Shown here: positions 23,862 through 32,349 of the stretch, piece after piece | Numbering within the stretch: the first letter of the stretch is position 1 | Layout of the letters: each line of letters begins with the position of its first letter | Virus record (IMG/VR): IMGVR_UViG_3300028388_003280 | Location: 54,197 to 118,196 of that record | DNA length: 64,000 nucleotides | Source: a virus | Reading direction: 5' to 3' (one strand) | Notes under the pieces: generated by a model | Told to the model about the DNA's origin: nothing | The model's database searches: none | What the model saw: only the letters and a program-made list of their open reading frames with translations | Translations under genes and position numbers: made by a program

Positions 23862-24098
23862 ATGAAGGTTTTGGGTGATGTACTACTGGGCATGCTTGCT
23901 GCTCTTTTCTTGACTGCAGGGGCTGCCTTCGTGCTATTTATCTTCGTCCTTGGTCCACTTGCTGGGCTGTGGGCTCTGAATACGCTGTTCGGCCTAGGCA
24001 TCGCGTACACGTGGAAGACATGGCTGGCTGCGTTCGTTTTGATCGTGCTCGTCAAGAGCCGCACCAAGGTTACTACAGAGAAAGCAGAGAAGTCTTGA
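23862..24098 (+). CDS. Small two-pass membrane protein, 78 aa
   Basis: Two long hydrophobic segments (about 4-34 and 37-62) and a short basic tail (KSRTKVTTEKAEKS). AAGGAA precedes the ATG. Size and topology are holin-like, but proof is lacking. Confidence 0.6.
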   Translation: MKVLGDVLLGMLAALFLTAGAAFVLFIFVLGPLAGLWALNTLFGLGIAYTWKTWLAAFVLIVLVKSRTKVTTEKAEKS

Positions 24099-24349
24099 CC
24101 AACGCAGAAGCACACGTTGACCGTCTCCTCCGCGAGTTCTACACTCGCATGAATCCCCAGGTCCAGTCGGACCAGGTGCCTCAGGCATGGATCGATGCCA
24201 ACCGTGAATGGGCAGCCGATCACCTGAATGAAGCTCACGAAGCAGGCGTGAACATTGGACTCTGCTATGCCTGCAAAAAGAACAGAGTCCCAGGGTCGTA
24301 CTCGCCGTATGACCTCGCCGCGCATGGTAGGTACCGTTCGGGGCGATGA
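24095..24349 (+). CDS. Hypothetical protein, 84 aa, TTG start
   Basis: Read from TTG at 24095, which overlaps the previous TGA. Reads TNAEAHVDRLLREFYTRMNP and ends in a Cys pair segment (CYACKKNRVPGSYS). The frame is open further upstream, but that part lies inside the membrane-protein gene. Confidence 0.5.
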   Translation: MTNAEAHVDRLLREFYTRMNPQVQSDQVPQAWIDANREWAADHLNEAHEAGVNIGLCYACKKNRVPGSYSPYDLAAHGRYRSGR

Positions 24350-24477
24350 ACCAAAAACCAAACTGCAGTCGGTGCTCTACATACATCAAAGCCAAGCTTA
24401 CATGCAAGGACTGCCTAGCTGGTAAGGGACTCCACATCTGGAATCCCTATGTGTATAAGACTAAGGAGAAATCATGA
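24346..24477 (+). CDS. Minimal zinc-ribbon-like protein, 43 aa
   Basis: CSRC and CKDC knuckles ten residues apart; ATGA coupling with the gene before and with the lipoprotein gene after. CTAAGGAG near its end serves as the ribosome site for the lipoprotein. Confidence 0.55.
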   Translation: MNQKPNCSRCSTYIKAKLTCKDCLAGKGLHIWNPYVYKTKEKS

Positions 24478-25907
24478 AGCACCTGTATCTAGTTCTACTA
24501 CTGTTCGTGATCGCATGTGGCGATCGCGATGTGGCACCACTAGGAGTAGCCAACGACCAACCGCTCGCAAGAGCGGTTGTCCAGTATCCGGTGATTGACT
24601 CGGCCGTCGTAAACAAAGACGGAACAATCACCGTCGTAGGCAGCAGTTTCGGCCACAAAGACCAGGCAGCTCCATTGTTGTGGGCCAACTTCGAGGAAGC
24701 CACACCGATGGAGTCGTTCCATCCCCAGCTGTATTGGTTCATCTTCAATACGCCAGAGCCAACACTGGTTCCAGACTCTCGACACGCCAATTCGCAATTT
24801 GCATATAGAGCTGACCTGTCCAGTGGATATGATATGACCGCGGCAATCAATGCCGAAGACTCGGCGGACTGGTTCGTATCATATTGGCTCAAGGTCGATA
24901 GCGATGTGCAGTTTGGCAACGGATACGCATCGACCCGTGAGAACCTATCCAACATCAAGATGGTTAGGTGGCATGGACACACCAGTTCAGCCTATGATCC
25001 AAACGAGCCTTTCCTGGTTCATTCATACTACAGCTTTGACGAAGATCCTGGATCAAGGGTAAGCACAATGTCGACGGCGGCTAGTGGTACCATTTGGAAC
25101 AGATTCAACGTTGACGATTGGGTCAGAGACAGTTGGTCAAACCACTCGTACGAGTTCTCTGCAAACGACATCGGACAAGACAACGGGATCCTCAATCACT
25201 GGTACAGGGATCAGCATGTATTCAACGAGATGAACTACGTCTCGCGGGACACCGCTGTTACTAGACTGATGCACCTTTGGGCTATTGGACCGATGAACTC
25301 ATTTGGATACGATGAGCCATCTGCCACGCCCAACTATTTCTGGATGGACGAGATCTATGTCGACAACACGCTAGCCCGTGTCGAGGTGGCGGCCAGTCCA
25401 GACTATGACACATCGCAGAAGGAGGTTCAGATCCCATTTGCCTGGTCTGATTCTGAGATCCGCGCAACTGTCAATGGTGATTTCGACCTCAAGACCGTCG
25501 ATCTTGACGAAGGCTTGTATGTCCATGTCACATCGCCGTCTGGACATAGAGACACCTATATGCTAGACCGAGCAGGACCTAGTGCTTTGTCAATGCTTGG
25601 GGAGCTATCAACCTTCATTCAGCAAGGCTCAGACGCAACGGGCACAGCACCAGGTGCAGTCGCCTATAGGTTCTACAATACACGCGGCCCAGACAGCACA
25701 TACGTGGATATCATCTTCCATGATGGACTGTTCGTGCCAGACACTTTCAAGTGGTCAGGTCCGACGAGTGGACTCGTGTTGGTTGGAAGCTATACAATCG
25801 TTCACAACAATCTGATTGATTCAGACTGGTTGAGCGAAACTGACTACGTTGCCAGCTACAGAGATGGAGGCGTGGTCAAATACATGACTGTCCGTGAGGT
25901 CCGATAG
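24474..25907 (+). CDS. Phage-encoded lipoprotein with lectin-like domain
   Basis: 477 residues. Signal peptide with lipobox VIAC (12-15), so Cys15 would be lipidated. Then an IPT/TIG-like strand pattern (DGTITVVGSSFGHK, about 49-62), a concanavalin-like beta-sandwich (WFVSYWLKVDSD near 133-144; IKMVRWHGH) and a later domain with QIPFAWSDSEIRATVNG, a pattern seen in secreted sugar-binding proteins. It would sit in the cell envelope. Its partner, also a 477-residue lipoprotein, starts in the stop codon. Likely roles are superinfection exclusion or surface alteration; a virion role is possible. Confidence 0.65.
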   Translation: MKHLYLVLLLFVIACGDRDVAPLGVANDQPLARAVVQYPVIDSAVVNKDGTITVVGSSFGHKDQAAPLLWANFEEATPMESFHPQLYWFIFNTPEPTLVPDSRHANSQFAYRADLSSGYDMTAAINAEDSADWFVSYWLKVDSDVQFGNGYASTRENLSNIKMVRWHGHTSSAYDPNEPFLVHSYYSFDEDPGSRVSTMSTAASGTIWNRFNVDDWVRDSWSNHSYEFSANDIGQDNGILNHWYRDQHVFNEMNYVSRDTAVTRLMHLWAIGPMNSFGYDEPSATPNYFWMDEIYVDNTLARVEVAASPDYDTSQKEVQIPFAWSDSEIRATVNGDFDLKTVDLDEGLYVHVTSPSGHRDTYMLDRAGPSALSMLGELSTFIQQGSDATGTAPGAVAYRFYNTRGPDSTYVDIIFHDGLFVPDTFKWSGPTSGLVLVGSYTIVHNNLIDSDWLSETDYVASYRDGGVVKYMTVREVR

Positions 25908-27340
25908 TGTCAAGATCCAAGAAGAACACAGCACTCGTATGGTTCGCCATGGCGCTAGGTGTTGCAATGTTCTTGACGATTGGTGGGTGTGAGCGGGACT
26001 TTGACCCGCTTGCACCTATCGTCTCTGAACAGAAACCGGCTGAGCCATATGACGAAGAGTCAGAGTTCCTCGAGCCGCCCGAAGGTTACATGGAATCACT
26101 CATGCCGCAGCGGTCGATCGGTTCAGTACCGGGCGCACCTACTACGGCACGAGAGATGGTGGAGCAGGCTAGAGATCTAGTCATGTCCGCATGGGATCAA
26201 GAGAATGGATACTTCATCTGCAGCTCAACAGAGCTGACCTCGAGCTTTGGAGACATATGCTGGAACTTCACATATGTCTACTCGTTTGATACGTCTGTGA
26301 ATGCAGGGTTTGTGGCTAGCATTGGTCTCACAAACAATGTCAGGTGGTTTGACGAGCAAACACCGTGTCGACAGGAAAACGGCGCATCCCACGTATCGTG
26401 TGGTAGCATGAACCCACCTGCCCATGACTTCGTTGACGCATACAACCCAGACTGTCCATACGGGCGTGAGTATTGGGAGAACCTGTTCAATATGCTGCTC
26501 AACGAGGTCACCCTGCAAGAGTACTGGAACAGCCAGTCAATGGGATGGAACCAGCTCCGCGTTGGATATGGTGGCTTGACGGCGGATGGGGAATACGTGT
26601 ATGAGTTCGCGTATGATTACCCAATCGACACAGTGCCGTCATTCTATTGTGGCGCACCAGGTCCTCCTCCACCTCCACCACCTCCTCCGAGGCCAGGCAA
26701 GGGTGACCTGTTGCCAGACATCCGTGAAGAGCTCGATCAAGAGACTATTGATCGTGATCGGCTCGACAACCCTCAGGGTGGAAGAGGCGGAGTGTATCCG
26801 CCAGATCTTGGTGGTGTAGAGCCGCCGCCTCCGCCCAGCATCATCATCGTTAGTGATGACTTTGAGACAGGAGACTTCAGTAGCAACTGGGGCGATACGA
26901 GTGCTGGATCCTCGCGAGTATACGTGAGCTCAGAATTCGGAGCCAACACAGGGAGCTTCGCTGCAGTCTTCGATAGGGACACGGCTGGTACGACCATCCT
27001 TTCCTACAAAGACCTCAACGCTGATCTGAGCACACACGACGATGTCTACATTAGCTTCTGGGCCCGTACGAACTCAAGCAATGGAAACCAAGCCATCTAT
27101 TTCAAGGATGGTGACGGTGACTTCTCCTACGCGTATGAGCTCAGTACTGCGACCCTAGGAACCAATACGTGGACATTCGTGAGCCTAGACGTGGATGCTA
27201 TCGTGGCTACTATGCCTAGCATCCAAATGGATGCAGGGTTTGAATTTGGCTTCCATGGACAGCCGAATGACCAGTTCCCTGCGAGCGGCCTGATGATCGA
27301 TGATGTTACTGTTGGCACAGGTCCTCCACCAACCCAGTAA
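25907..27340 (+). CDS. Phage-encoded lipoprotein with Pro-rich linker and beta-sandwich domain
   Basis: 477 residues from a GTG that shares G25907 with the previous TAG. Basic N-terminus, hydrophobic segment and lipobox IGGC (25-28). A Cys-rich middle domain, a run of nine prolines near residues 252-262, a second Pro-rich segment near 306-312, and a C-terminal beta-sandwich starting DDFETGDFSSNW and ending MIDDVTVGTG, like lectin/MAM-type domains. Architecture suits a protein that projects from the membrane. Role unknown; it is co-translated with the preceding lipoprotein. Confidence 0.65.
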   Translation: MSRSKKNTALVWFAMALGVAMFLTIGGCERDFDPLAPIVSEQKPAEPYDEESEFLEPPEGYMESLMPQRSIGSVPGAPTTAREMVEQARDLVMSAWDQENGYFICSSTELTSSFGDICWNFTYVYSFDTSVNAGFVASIGLTNNVRWFDEQTPCRQENGASHVSCGSMNPPAHDFVDAYNPDCPYGREYWENLFNMLLNEVTLQEYWNSQSMGWNQLRVGYGGLTADGEYVYEFAYDYPIDTVPSFYCGAPGPPPPPPPPPRPGKGDLLPDIREELDQETIDRDRLDNPQGGRGGVYPPDLGGVEPPPPPSIIIVSDDFETGDFSSNWGDTSAGSSRVYVSSEFGANTGSFAAVFDRDTAGTTILSYKDLNADLSTHDDVYISFWARTNSSNGNQAIYFKDGDGDFSYAYELSTATLGTNTWTFVSLDVDAIVATMPSIQMDAGFEFGFHGQPNDQFPASGLMIDDVTVGTGPPPTQ

Positions 27341-27351
27341 CTCATGTATGG

Positions 27352-27380
27352 TGTGCATGGCGGCCTGATGCTGGTATGAT
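27352..27380 (+). promoter_or_regulatory. Early-type promoter, TGTGCA-N17-TATGAT
   Basis: TGTGCA 27352-27357, 17 bp ending GCTGG, TATGAT 27375-27380, 26 nt before the ATG at 27407. It starts the 27.4-30.5 kb unit. Confidence 0.75.
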
Positions 27381-27406
27381 CTAATCACCCTAGCAGAAAG
27401 GCTGCC

Positions 27407-27835
27407 ATGCAGACCTTCCTTCCCTACCCTGACTTCCGCGAGTCCGCACAGGTCCTTGACTACCGACGTCTTGGAAAGCAACGTGTCGAAGCCATGCAGA
27501 TCCTGAAGGCTCTGCGCGGTGAGACCAAAGGTTGGGTCAACCATCCAGCTACCAAGATGTGGTGCGGATATGAGGACGCCCTTGGCCTCTACATGAATGT
27601 GATGATCCGTGAATGGATCTCTCGCGGATACAACAACACCATGGAGCTCTATGACTTCGGAGATCGCCTCGGTGAGCTTATCGACCTGCCACCTTGGTTC
27701 GGAGATCCAGAAGTTCATGCATCCCACAGAGCCAACCTCCTACGCAAGGATCCTGAATACTATGGAGCGTTCAACTGGACTGAAGACCCCAGCCTACCTT
27801 ATGTTTGGCCCAGCGGAGTGGGTTCCGCCGCGTGA
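27407..27835 (+). CDS. Pyrimidine-dimer DNA glycosylase-like (DenV/Pyr_excise family)
   Basis: 142 residues with the family's continuous signature: MQTFLPYPDFRESAQVLDYR, RLGKQRVEAMQILKAL and WVNHPATKMWCGYEDALGLY. T4 DenV excises UV-induced pyrimidine dimers and nicks the DNA; this longer bacterial and phage branch keeps the fold and is annotated by similarity only. AAAGG precedes the ATG and an early promoter lies upstream. The C-terminal part overlaps the next gene. Confidence 0.75.
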   Translation: MQTFLPYPDFRESAQVLDYRRLGKQRVEAMQILKALRGETKGWVNHPATKMWCGYEDALGLYMNVMIREWISRGYNNTMELYDFGDRLGELIDLPPWFGDPEVHASHRANLLRKDPEYYGAFNWTEDPSLPYVWPSGVGSAA

Positions 27836-28271
27836 TCCTAGTCTGCCTCCGATCATCGGCTGGCGCGCTAAGTGGCACAGGGCATTGGACTTGATTGAGG
27901 CGGCACAGCGTATCTATGCCGAGCATCCATATCACCTCAACGAGCTCGCATTCCTGATCCGCAACGTCCTCTATGACATCACAAACACCAATGATTTCAG
28001 TCAGGGTGTGAGCTACTCCGCACAAGAGCTCAAGGCTTCTGAGCGAGTCCGCGACCACGTTCTCGGTCGTACCTACGCTGCACGACGCATCCTCATGGGA
28101 CCATTTAGTGCTGCTGAGCTCGACGGCCGGAGCATGCGCGGATGGATCGAAGACGCGATCTACGACTATTGCTACACACGAGACGTGACCAAAGAAGAGC
28201 ACGCGAGCATCACTGCTCGAGGCAACTCGGCTGATGCATACTACGACGTACCGGGACCATGGAATGCCTAA
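27801..28271 (+). CDS. Hypothetical protein, about 156 aa
   Basis: Helical protein containing GWRAKWHRALDLIEAAQRIY and RVRDHVLGRTYAARRIL. The start is uncertain: ATG 27801 has a poor ribosome site, ATG 27762 has AAGGA at a longer spacing; both lie inside the glycosylase gene. No family recognised. Confidence 0.55.
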   Translation: MFGPAEWVPPRDPSLPPIIGWRAKWHRALDLIEAAQRIYAEHPYHLNELAFLIRNVLYDITNTNDFSQGVSYSAQELKASERVRDHVLGRTYAARRILMGPFSAAELDGRSMRGWIEDAIYDYCYTRDVTKEEHASITARGNSADAYYDVPGPWNA

Positions 28272-28425
28272 TCTGCTCCCATCATCGTGTCCTGAGTGTG
28301 GGCATGCACCTACACCATGGCGCATACAGTCATCAAAGACCGTGCACTCAACCGTTTTCAAACCAGTAATGGCAACATGCAACAAGTGTGGTCACACAAT
28401 ACCCCTCGATGGAGGCATAAGATGA
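28264..28425 (+). CDS. Small zinc ribbon, 53 aa
   Basis: CPECGH and CNKCGH knuckles separated by 28 residues, typical zinc-ribbon geometry. Overlaps both neighbours by a few bases. Confidence 0.6.
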   Translation: MPNLLPSSCPECGHAPTPWRIQSSKTVHSTVFKPVMATCNKCGHTIPLDGGIR

Positions 28426-28754
28426 AAGACTCAATGTACGAACGTCTCAAGGACATCATCAACTACAACCAGAGCGAGCAGGAGAATATTTCATTCTTCT
28501 TTTGGGCTGATAATCGTGCCGCAGACGAGCCAAAGCCTGCTCCGCTCTGTATGTTCCACTGGATGTCCGACAGTGCACTCGCTTCCATCAAGGACCACAT
28601 CCTCGAGATTGAACGAGCTCGTGCCATGCATCGTGATGGATACGAACCAATCAAGACGCCTAAGTTCAAGTCTGTCTGCCGCTCTGGTGATCTGATGGAC
28701 GGTAGTGTTGAGCTAGTACCTACGATCGATAAGACTCGGAGTTGGAGGATCTGA
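28422..28754 (+). CDS. Hypothetical protein, 110 aa
   Basis: ATGA start after TGGAGG. Helical N-terminal part with aromatic ISFFFWADN and a helix LASIKDHILEIERARAMH. Unknown. Confidence 0.6.
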   Translation: MKDSMYERLKDIINYNQSEQENISFFFWADNRAADEPKPAPLCMFHWMSDSALASIKDHILEIERARAMHRDGYEPIKTPKFKSVCRSGDLMDGSVELVPTIDKTRSWRI

Positions 28755-28756
28755 CC

Positions 28757-29077
28757 ATGACCGTTCTATTCTGGCTTTTCACCGGACTCGTTCTAGTGTG
28801 GATTGTAGCCACTATCGTTGACACCCATCAGAACAGGCCAGCTGCTCTCATCAAGAAGGAGAAACAGCTCAAGGACGCTGAGAAAAGACGGATGGTAGCG
28901 GAGCTCGAGCATTCAGCCGAGCGACAGTCCGCACTCAATTATATCAGCTATTTGTGCCAGATGTTCAACAACCCTCATGTGGATCAAGAGACTATGTTGG
29001 TCCAATGGACGCCCGAAGGTTGTAAGCAAATTGGTGCAGAGCTCTATGAAGCATACAAGAAACTAGGGGGCAAGTGA
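28757..29077 (+). CDS. Membrane-anchored coiled-coil protein, 106 aa
   Basis: One N-terminal transmembrane segment (about 2-23) followed by a charged helix (LIKKEKQLKDAEKRRMVAELE). The layout resembles inner-membrane spanins, but no lipoprotein partner is nested within it, so this is only a similarity of layout. The ATG at 28757 is chosen because TTGGAGG precedes it. Confidence 0.6.
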   Translation: MTVLFWLFTGLVLVWIVATIVDTHQNRPAALIKKEKQLKDAEKRRMVAELEHSAERQSALNYISYLCQMFNNPHVDQETMLVQWTPEGCKQIGAELYEAYKKLGGK

Positions 29078-29289
29078 TGAGCGAAAACTTCATCAACGTC
29101 CACATGGGATACTACAACCAGAATGGCGACAAGATCGAGTTCCAATACTCGACAGATCGCGGCTTCTTCATCGTCATCGACGACGTAGAGCATGAGCTAG
29201 GCACACTAGACGATGTATCCGATTGTGCACTCATCCTACACCAGTTCAGAGATTCAGTCCGTCTCCTCGAAAGCGGGGCGAGGTCATGA
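29077..29289 (+). CDS. Hypothetical protein, 70 aa
   Basis: TGATG coupling and AGGGGG 6 nt upstream. Beta-rich start (INVHMGYYNQNGDKIEFQY), acidic centre. Unknown. Confidence 0.55.
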   Translation: MSENFINVHMGYYNQNGDKIEFQYSTDRGFFIVIDDVEHELGTLDDVSDCALILHQFRDSVRLLESGARS

Positions 29290-29564
29290 ACAGATTCATC
29301 GTCCTCACACCAGACGAAGACTTCCACTTCAACCTATCGGCTGAAGAAAGACTACACTCTGACCTCATAGTACAGAACATGGGCAACGGCACCTTCCAGG
29401 TGCTCAAGAGCAGACGTAGACCTCCAGGTCAAATCATCGTTGAACTCGAGCTAGAAGACGAGATCTGGTGGCTGCTGACTAACGAGCCTCGCACACCTGC
29501 TTCCAAATCAGAGTACAAGAGACTCAAGGCGCAGGGATACAAGAACCTACGAGAACCGGAGTAG
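29286..29564 (+). CDS. Hypothetical protein, 92 aa
   Basis: Starts 4 nt inside the previous gene. Alpha/beta, with IIVELELEDEIWWLLTNEPR in the middle. Unknown. Confidence 0.55.
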   Translation: MNRFIVLTPDEDFHFNLSAEERLHSDLIVQNMGNGTFQVLKSRRRPPGQIIVELELEDEIWWLLTNEPRTPASKSEYKRLKAQGYKNLREPE

Positions 29565-29566
29565 CC

Positions 29567-29851
29567 ATGTTTTCCAAAGACCAAGACTTCCAGAAACTAG
29601 CATCAGAGATCCAGGACTGCAGCCTAAAGGATGCCAACACAGGCCGCCTACACAATCTTATCATGATGACACTCCAGAAGGCCTATCAGATGGGTATGCA
29701 CGATGAGAGAGAAAGACTCCGCCGTTGCCTAGACCCCAAAGCTACGATCCTAGACGAGGGACAGACATACAGATCTGGATACGAAGCAGGCAAGCTAGCC
29801 GAACAGAACCGTTTCAGAGACCTAGGCAAGAAGGACCCGTATAGACCATGA
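29567..29851 (+). CDS. Hypothetical protein, 94 aa
   Basis: Helical; LIMMTLQKAYQMGMHDERERL resembles the gene after it, which has IIGTLLYAYSRGQLDP at a similar place, so the two may be distant paralogues. Unknown function. Confidence 0.55.
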   Translation: MFSKDQDFQKLASEIQDCSLKDANTGRLHNLIMMTLQKAYQMGMHDERERLRRCLDPKATILDEGQTYRSGYEAGKLAEQNRFRDLGKKDPYRP

Positions 29852-30063
29852 ATGCGCAATCGAACCGGTGGACATGGAACAGCCAGTACGTCCGTGACCT
29901 CGCAGAAGAGCTTCGCTACTCAGCAGTCCATGACGGCTTCGAAGAGAGCCTAGACAAGATCATTGGAACATTGCTATATGCATATTCACGCGGACAGCTC
30001 GATCCGATTCGAACCGTCGACCGGAGCCATGAAATCAGTTTCAATGACGAGCCCGAGGTCTAG
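29848..30063 (+). CDS. Hypothetical protein, 71 aa
   Basis: ATGA overlap. See the preceding gene for the shared helical pattern. Ends with an acidic tail (SFNDEPEV). Confidence 0.5.
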   Translation: MNAQSNRWTWNSQYVRDLAEELRYSAVHDGFEESLDKIIGTLLYAYSRGQLDPIRTVDRSHEISFNDEPEV

Positions 30064-30066
30064 ACC

Positions 30067-30243
30067 ATGAGTGCACACCAGTACGAATACAAGGTCATCC
30101 AGGTAGACAAGCTCAGTCGTTTATCAGACATGGATAGGCTCGAGAACCTGCTCAACCAATACTGGACCATAGACCGAACCGATTCAGCAAACGACACCGT
30201 CGTCTTCGTTCTCAAACGACGCATACCAACCTCACTAGAGTAG
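30067..30243 (+). CDS. Hypothetical protein, 58 aa
   Basis: Reads MSAHQYEYKVIQVDKLSRLS and ends LKRRIPTSLE. The pattern (Y-E-Y-K-V-I, then a helix with LENLLNQYW, then a strand VVFVLKR) matches small phage and bacterial DUF4177-like proteins. Too short to be sure. CGAGG lies before the start. Confidence 0.5.
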   Translation: MSAHQYEYKVIQVDKLSRLSDMDRLENLLNQYWTIDRTDSANDTVVFVLKRRIPTSLE

Positions 30244-30258
30244 GAGACTAGATAGATC

Positions 30259-30471
30259 ATGACGAGCTCTATCCCATCCAACTGTCCATCCTGCAATCAA
30301 CCATACACTCTCCATTTCCAAACCACCAGAGAACCATCATGGATACTAGATAGCAGAGGTAGCAGAGTAGGTAAGATCCTCCATTCCCAATACAGATGCA
30401 CAGAGTGCGGACACTACACAGTCACATCTCAACGCATCTCCAATTCACCACAGAATAGACATACGAGCTAG
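30259..30471 (+). CDS. Small zinc ribbon, 70 aa
   Basis: CPSCNQ near the N-terminus and CTECGH near residue 48 form a zinc ribbon. Last gene before a hairpin terminator. Confidence 0.6.
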   Translation: MTSSIPSNCPSCNQPYTLHFQTTREPSWILDSRGSRVGKILHSQYRCTECGHYTVTSQRISNSPQNRHTS

Positions 30472-30497
30472 GGTACACTGTCTAGGGGATAAGGTAT

Positions 30498-30530
30498 AGG
30501 GGAGTCTGCAGTACGTAGGCTCCCCTCTCT
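30498..30530 (+). terminator. Hairpin ending the 27.4-30.5 kb unit
   Basis: AGGGGAG (30498-30504) pairs with CTCCCCT (30520-30526), followed by the pyrimidine-rich CTCTTATG. The T run is weak. Confidence 0.55.
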
Positions 30531-30670
30531 TATGCTAAGTTATTGAAAACGCAGGCCGGTTAGGTGTGATTGCACGGCCATATCAAAGTGATATCACATT
30601 GGTATCTGTGCGTGAGGTGGAATAGGATGGGTCTGGTGTGGATGAATCTGAGTCTTAGGGGGTGAGTCAT

Positions 30671-30704
30671 AAAAGGCGCCCCCAGACTCATCCAGAGGCG
30701 CCCT
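30671..30704 (-). terminator. Reverse-strand rho-independent terminator
   Basis: On the reverse strand GGCGCCTC pairs with GGGGCGCC across an 11-nt loop, followed by TTTTATGAC. It ends the reverse-strand operon and faces the terminator at 30498. Confidence 0.7.
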
Positions 30705-30729
30705 AGTGGCATTTCAGTGTGTGGGTGGC

Positions 30730-30948
30730 TCAGCTCATCGGCACGCTCGTGACGGCGTCGAGGACGTACTGGTGATACACCACATGCTCGCAGGCGTCAC
30801 ACGTGTACACGAGCGTGAGCGTCTTCGCACCGATCCACTCCGTGTCGTCGTAGTCGAGCATGCGCTCACACATGGGACACTCCACAGGAGCAGGACCGGG
30901 CTTGTTCGTGCTGTTACGCTGGACCGGATGGTCGTGGATGACGCTCAT
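30730..30948 (-). CDS. Small zinc-ribbon protein, 72 aa
   Basis: CPMCERML and CDACEHV knuckles. The ATG at 30948 is preceded by GGAGGTGATC, a perfect complement to the 16S 3' end, and overlaps the upstream gene. Last gene of the reverse operon. Confidence 0.65.
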   Translation of the reverse strand: MSVIHDHPVQRNSTNKPGPAPVECPMCERMLDYDDTEWIGAKTLTLVYTCDACEHVVYHQYVLDAVTSVPMS

Positions 30949-31145
30949 CGGATCACCTCCAGATACTTGCCTTCGACCCACTGGTCGTACGAGAGCACAC
31001 CGTCACCACTATCACACGGCTCGTCGAGCTCTACCAGATAGCCGAGGCTGGTGTCTTTGGAAATGTGAGTGATCTCGCCACGGTCAACACCGTAGCCAGG
31101 CACTCGGATCTCGACACGATCGCCGACCTTGAACTGCTTGCTCAT
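30945..31145 (-). CDS. Small SH3-like/KOW-like protein, 66 aa
   Basis: MSKQFKVGDRVEIRVPGYG...GEITHISKDTSLGYLVEL is a compact beta-barrel of the kind found in small phage proteins. The start at 31145 has GAGGAGG upstream. Middle gene of the operon; function unknown. Confidence 0.6.
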   Translation of the reverse strand: MSKQFKVGDRVEIRVPGYGVDRGEITHISKDTSLGYLVELDEPCDSGDGVLSYDQWVEGKYLEVIR

Positions 31146-31411
31146 GATCCACTGACCTCCTCGCCCGTTTGGGCGTAGTGCTGAATGGACTCCCACTCTT
31201 CGTTGAAAACAGCGAGAGCACGGTTGTAGTCGGTGCCGTAGAACAGCTCCGGATGCAGCTTAGCACGCGGAACGCCATGCGGACGGAACACGACACGGTA
31301 GTGACCGTTGCTGTATTCCTTCAGCACGAGACGGCCGTAGCCCTCTGCATCACCGATCACCAGCAAGAAGCCGGACGAGCCGGTCGTGCTGTGCGTCAGC
31401 GTAGTCTTCAT
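31142..31411 (-). CDS. Hypothetical protein, 89 aa
   Basis: First gene of the reverse operon, with AGGAGG before its ATG. Beta-rich N-terminus (SGFLLVIGDAEGYGRLVLKE) and a helical C-terminus. Unknown. Confidence 0.6.
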   Translation of the reverse strand: MKTTLTHSTTGSSGFLLVIGDAEGYGRLVLKEYSNGHYRVVFRPHGVPRAKLHPELFYGTDYNRALAVFNEEWESIQHYAQTGEEVSGS

Positions 31412-31437
31412 AATCTAGCCTCCTATCAACTACTCTG

Positions 31438-31466
31438 ATTCTACCATACGGGCCGCGCCCTGTACA
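31438..31466 (-). promoter_or_regulatory. Reverse-strand early-type promoter, TGTACA-N17-TAGAAT
   Basis: TGTACA (31466-31461), 17 bp ending ATGG, TAGAAT (31443-31438), reading leftward 27 nt before the start at 31411. Same architecture as the forward promoters. Confidence 0.7.
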
Positions 31467-32020
31467 CAACTTCCAGAGTGGGGAAACCAAACTGCCAATC
31501 GTCCTAAACTGAATAACCACAACGGCTTAGATCCTATGCTGGATCCAAGTCCCAGAGCTACGAAACCAGTTTGAAGGCACCACATGCAGTGCCTCTAAAC
31601 TGCCATAGAATGCAACCTAGAGCGGCTTGACCCGGACCACTCGAGCTCCGGAGCACCTGCTCGAGAGGCGCCGGAGGGTAAGCCATTGGAACCAAACAGC
31701 TTAAGTGCTGTAGGGGGGCTTACGGACTTTGGTCCCTGACCATCCCCGGTCGAGCTCAAGAGTTTCATACCATATGCAGTAGAGCAGCACGAGCTCGAGG
31801 CACCACCCACTGTATCACTCGACTGGTCCCGGCCGGGCTCGATCGAGGGACCCGGCAAGGACGCTGCAAACCGTTTATTCCCAACACCTTACACTCAGAC
31901 CAGAACCAGCCAGTACGGTACCATCCACCAGGGGATCCCAGGTCCCAGACCGGTAGATGCAAACTTTAGTGCTCAGCTCGAGAGCTCGCATACAACCTGC
32001 TGCGCTATAGGGGGGACCGT

Positions 32021-32060
32021 GCACGGCGGGCTGTATGTGATCGAAGCTCGGCACGGCGGG
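32021..32060. repeat. Direct repeat GCACGGCGGG, two copies
   Basis: Copies at 32021-32030 and 32051-32060, start points 30 bp apart. Confidence 0.6.
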
Positions 32061-32129
32061 GGCTCGAAACAACAATGAAAATTGGCATGAATCCTGAAAG
32101 CCGCTTAGCCCGTAAAAAATTCGGAGGGG

Positions 32130-32182
32130 CCCCCGAACATGGTGGAGCGCTTCATCTACACACCGATTCCCCCGAACATGGT
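32130..32182. repeat. Direct repeat CCCCCGAACATGGT, two copies
   Basis: Copies at 32130-32143 and 32169-32182, 39 bp apart. The first forms part of a hairpin with the upstream TTCGGAGGGG. Confidence 0.65.
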
Positions 32183-32284
32183 TGGGAGTATATGCCCGAA
32201 ACGGAATATAACCTTTTTTGGCTATAATCGCTCATTATAGGCTCTAAAGGCTATATCACACGATTGTGCAAGAGATCCACCACG

Positions 32285-32349
32285 AATCACGCCGTTTGGC
32301 ACGGAACCTGATATTGCACGAGTTCACACAATCACGCCGTTTTTGGCAC
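32285..32349. repeat. Direct repeat AATCACGCCGTTT(TT)GGCAC
   Basis: Copies at 32285-32302 and 32330-32349, differing by two extra T. Iteron-like placement beside the AT-rich patch. Confidence 0.65.

Noticed and set aside
31595-32075. Three reverse-strand open frames of 65-87 codons
   Set aside because: Low-complexity Ser/Gly/Pro/Arg content, no ribosome sites, mutual overlap, inside a palindrome-rich region.
31467-32100. Search for tRNA genes on both strands
   Set aside because: GC-rich hairpins look tRNA-like at first, but no segment gave a TTCGA T-loop with matching T stem, D arm and 7-bp acceptor.
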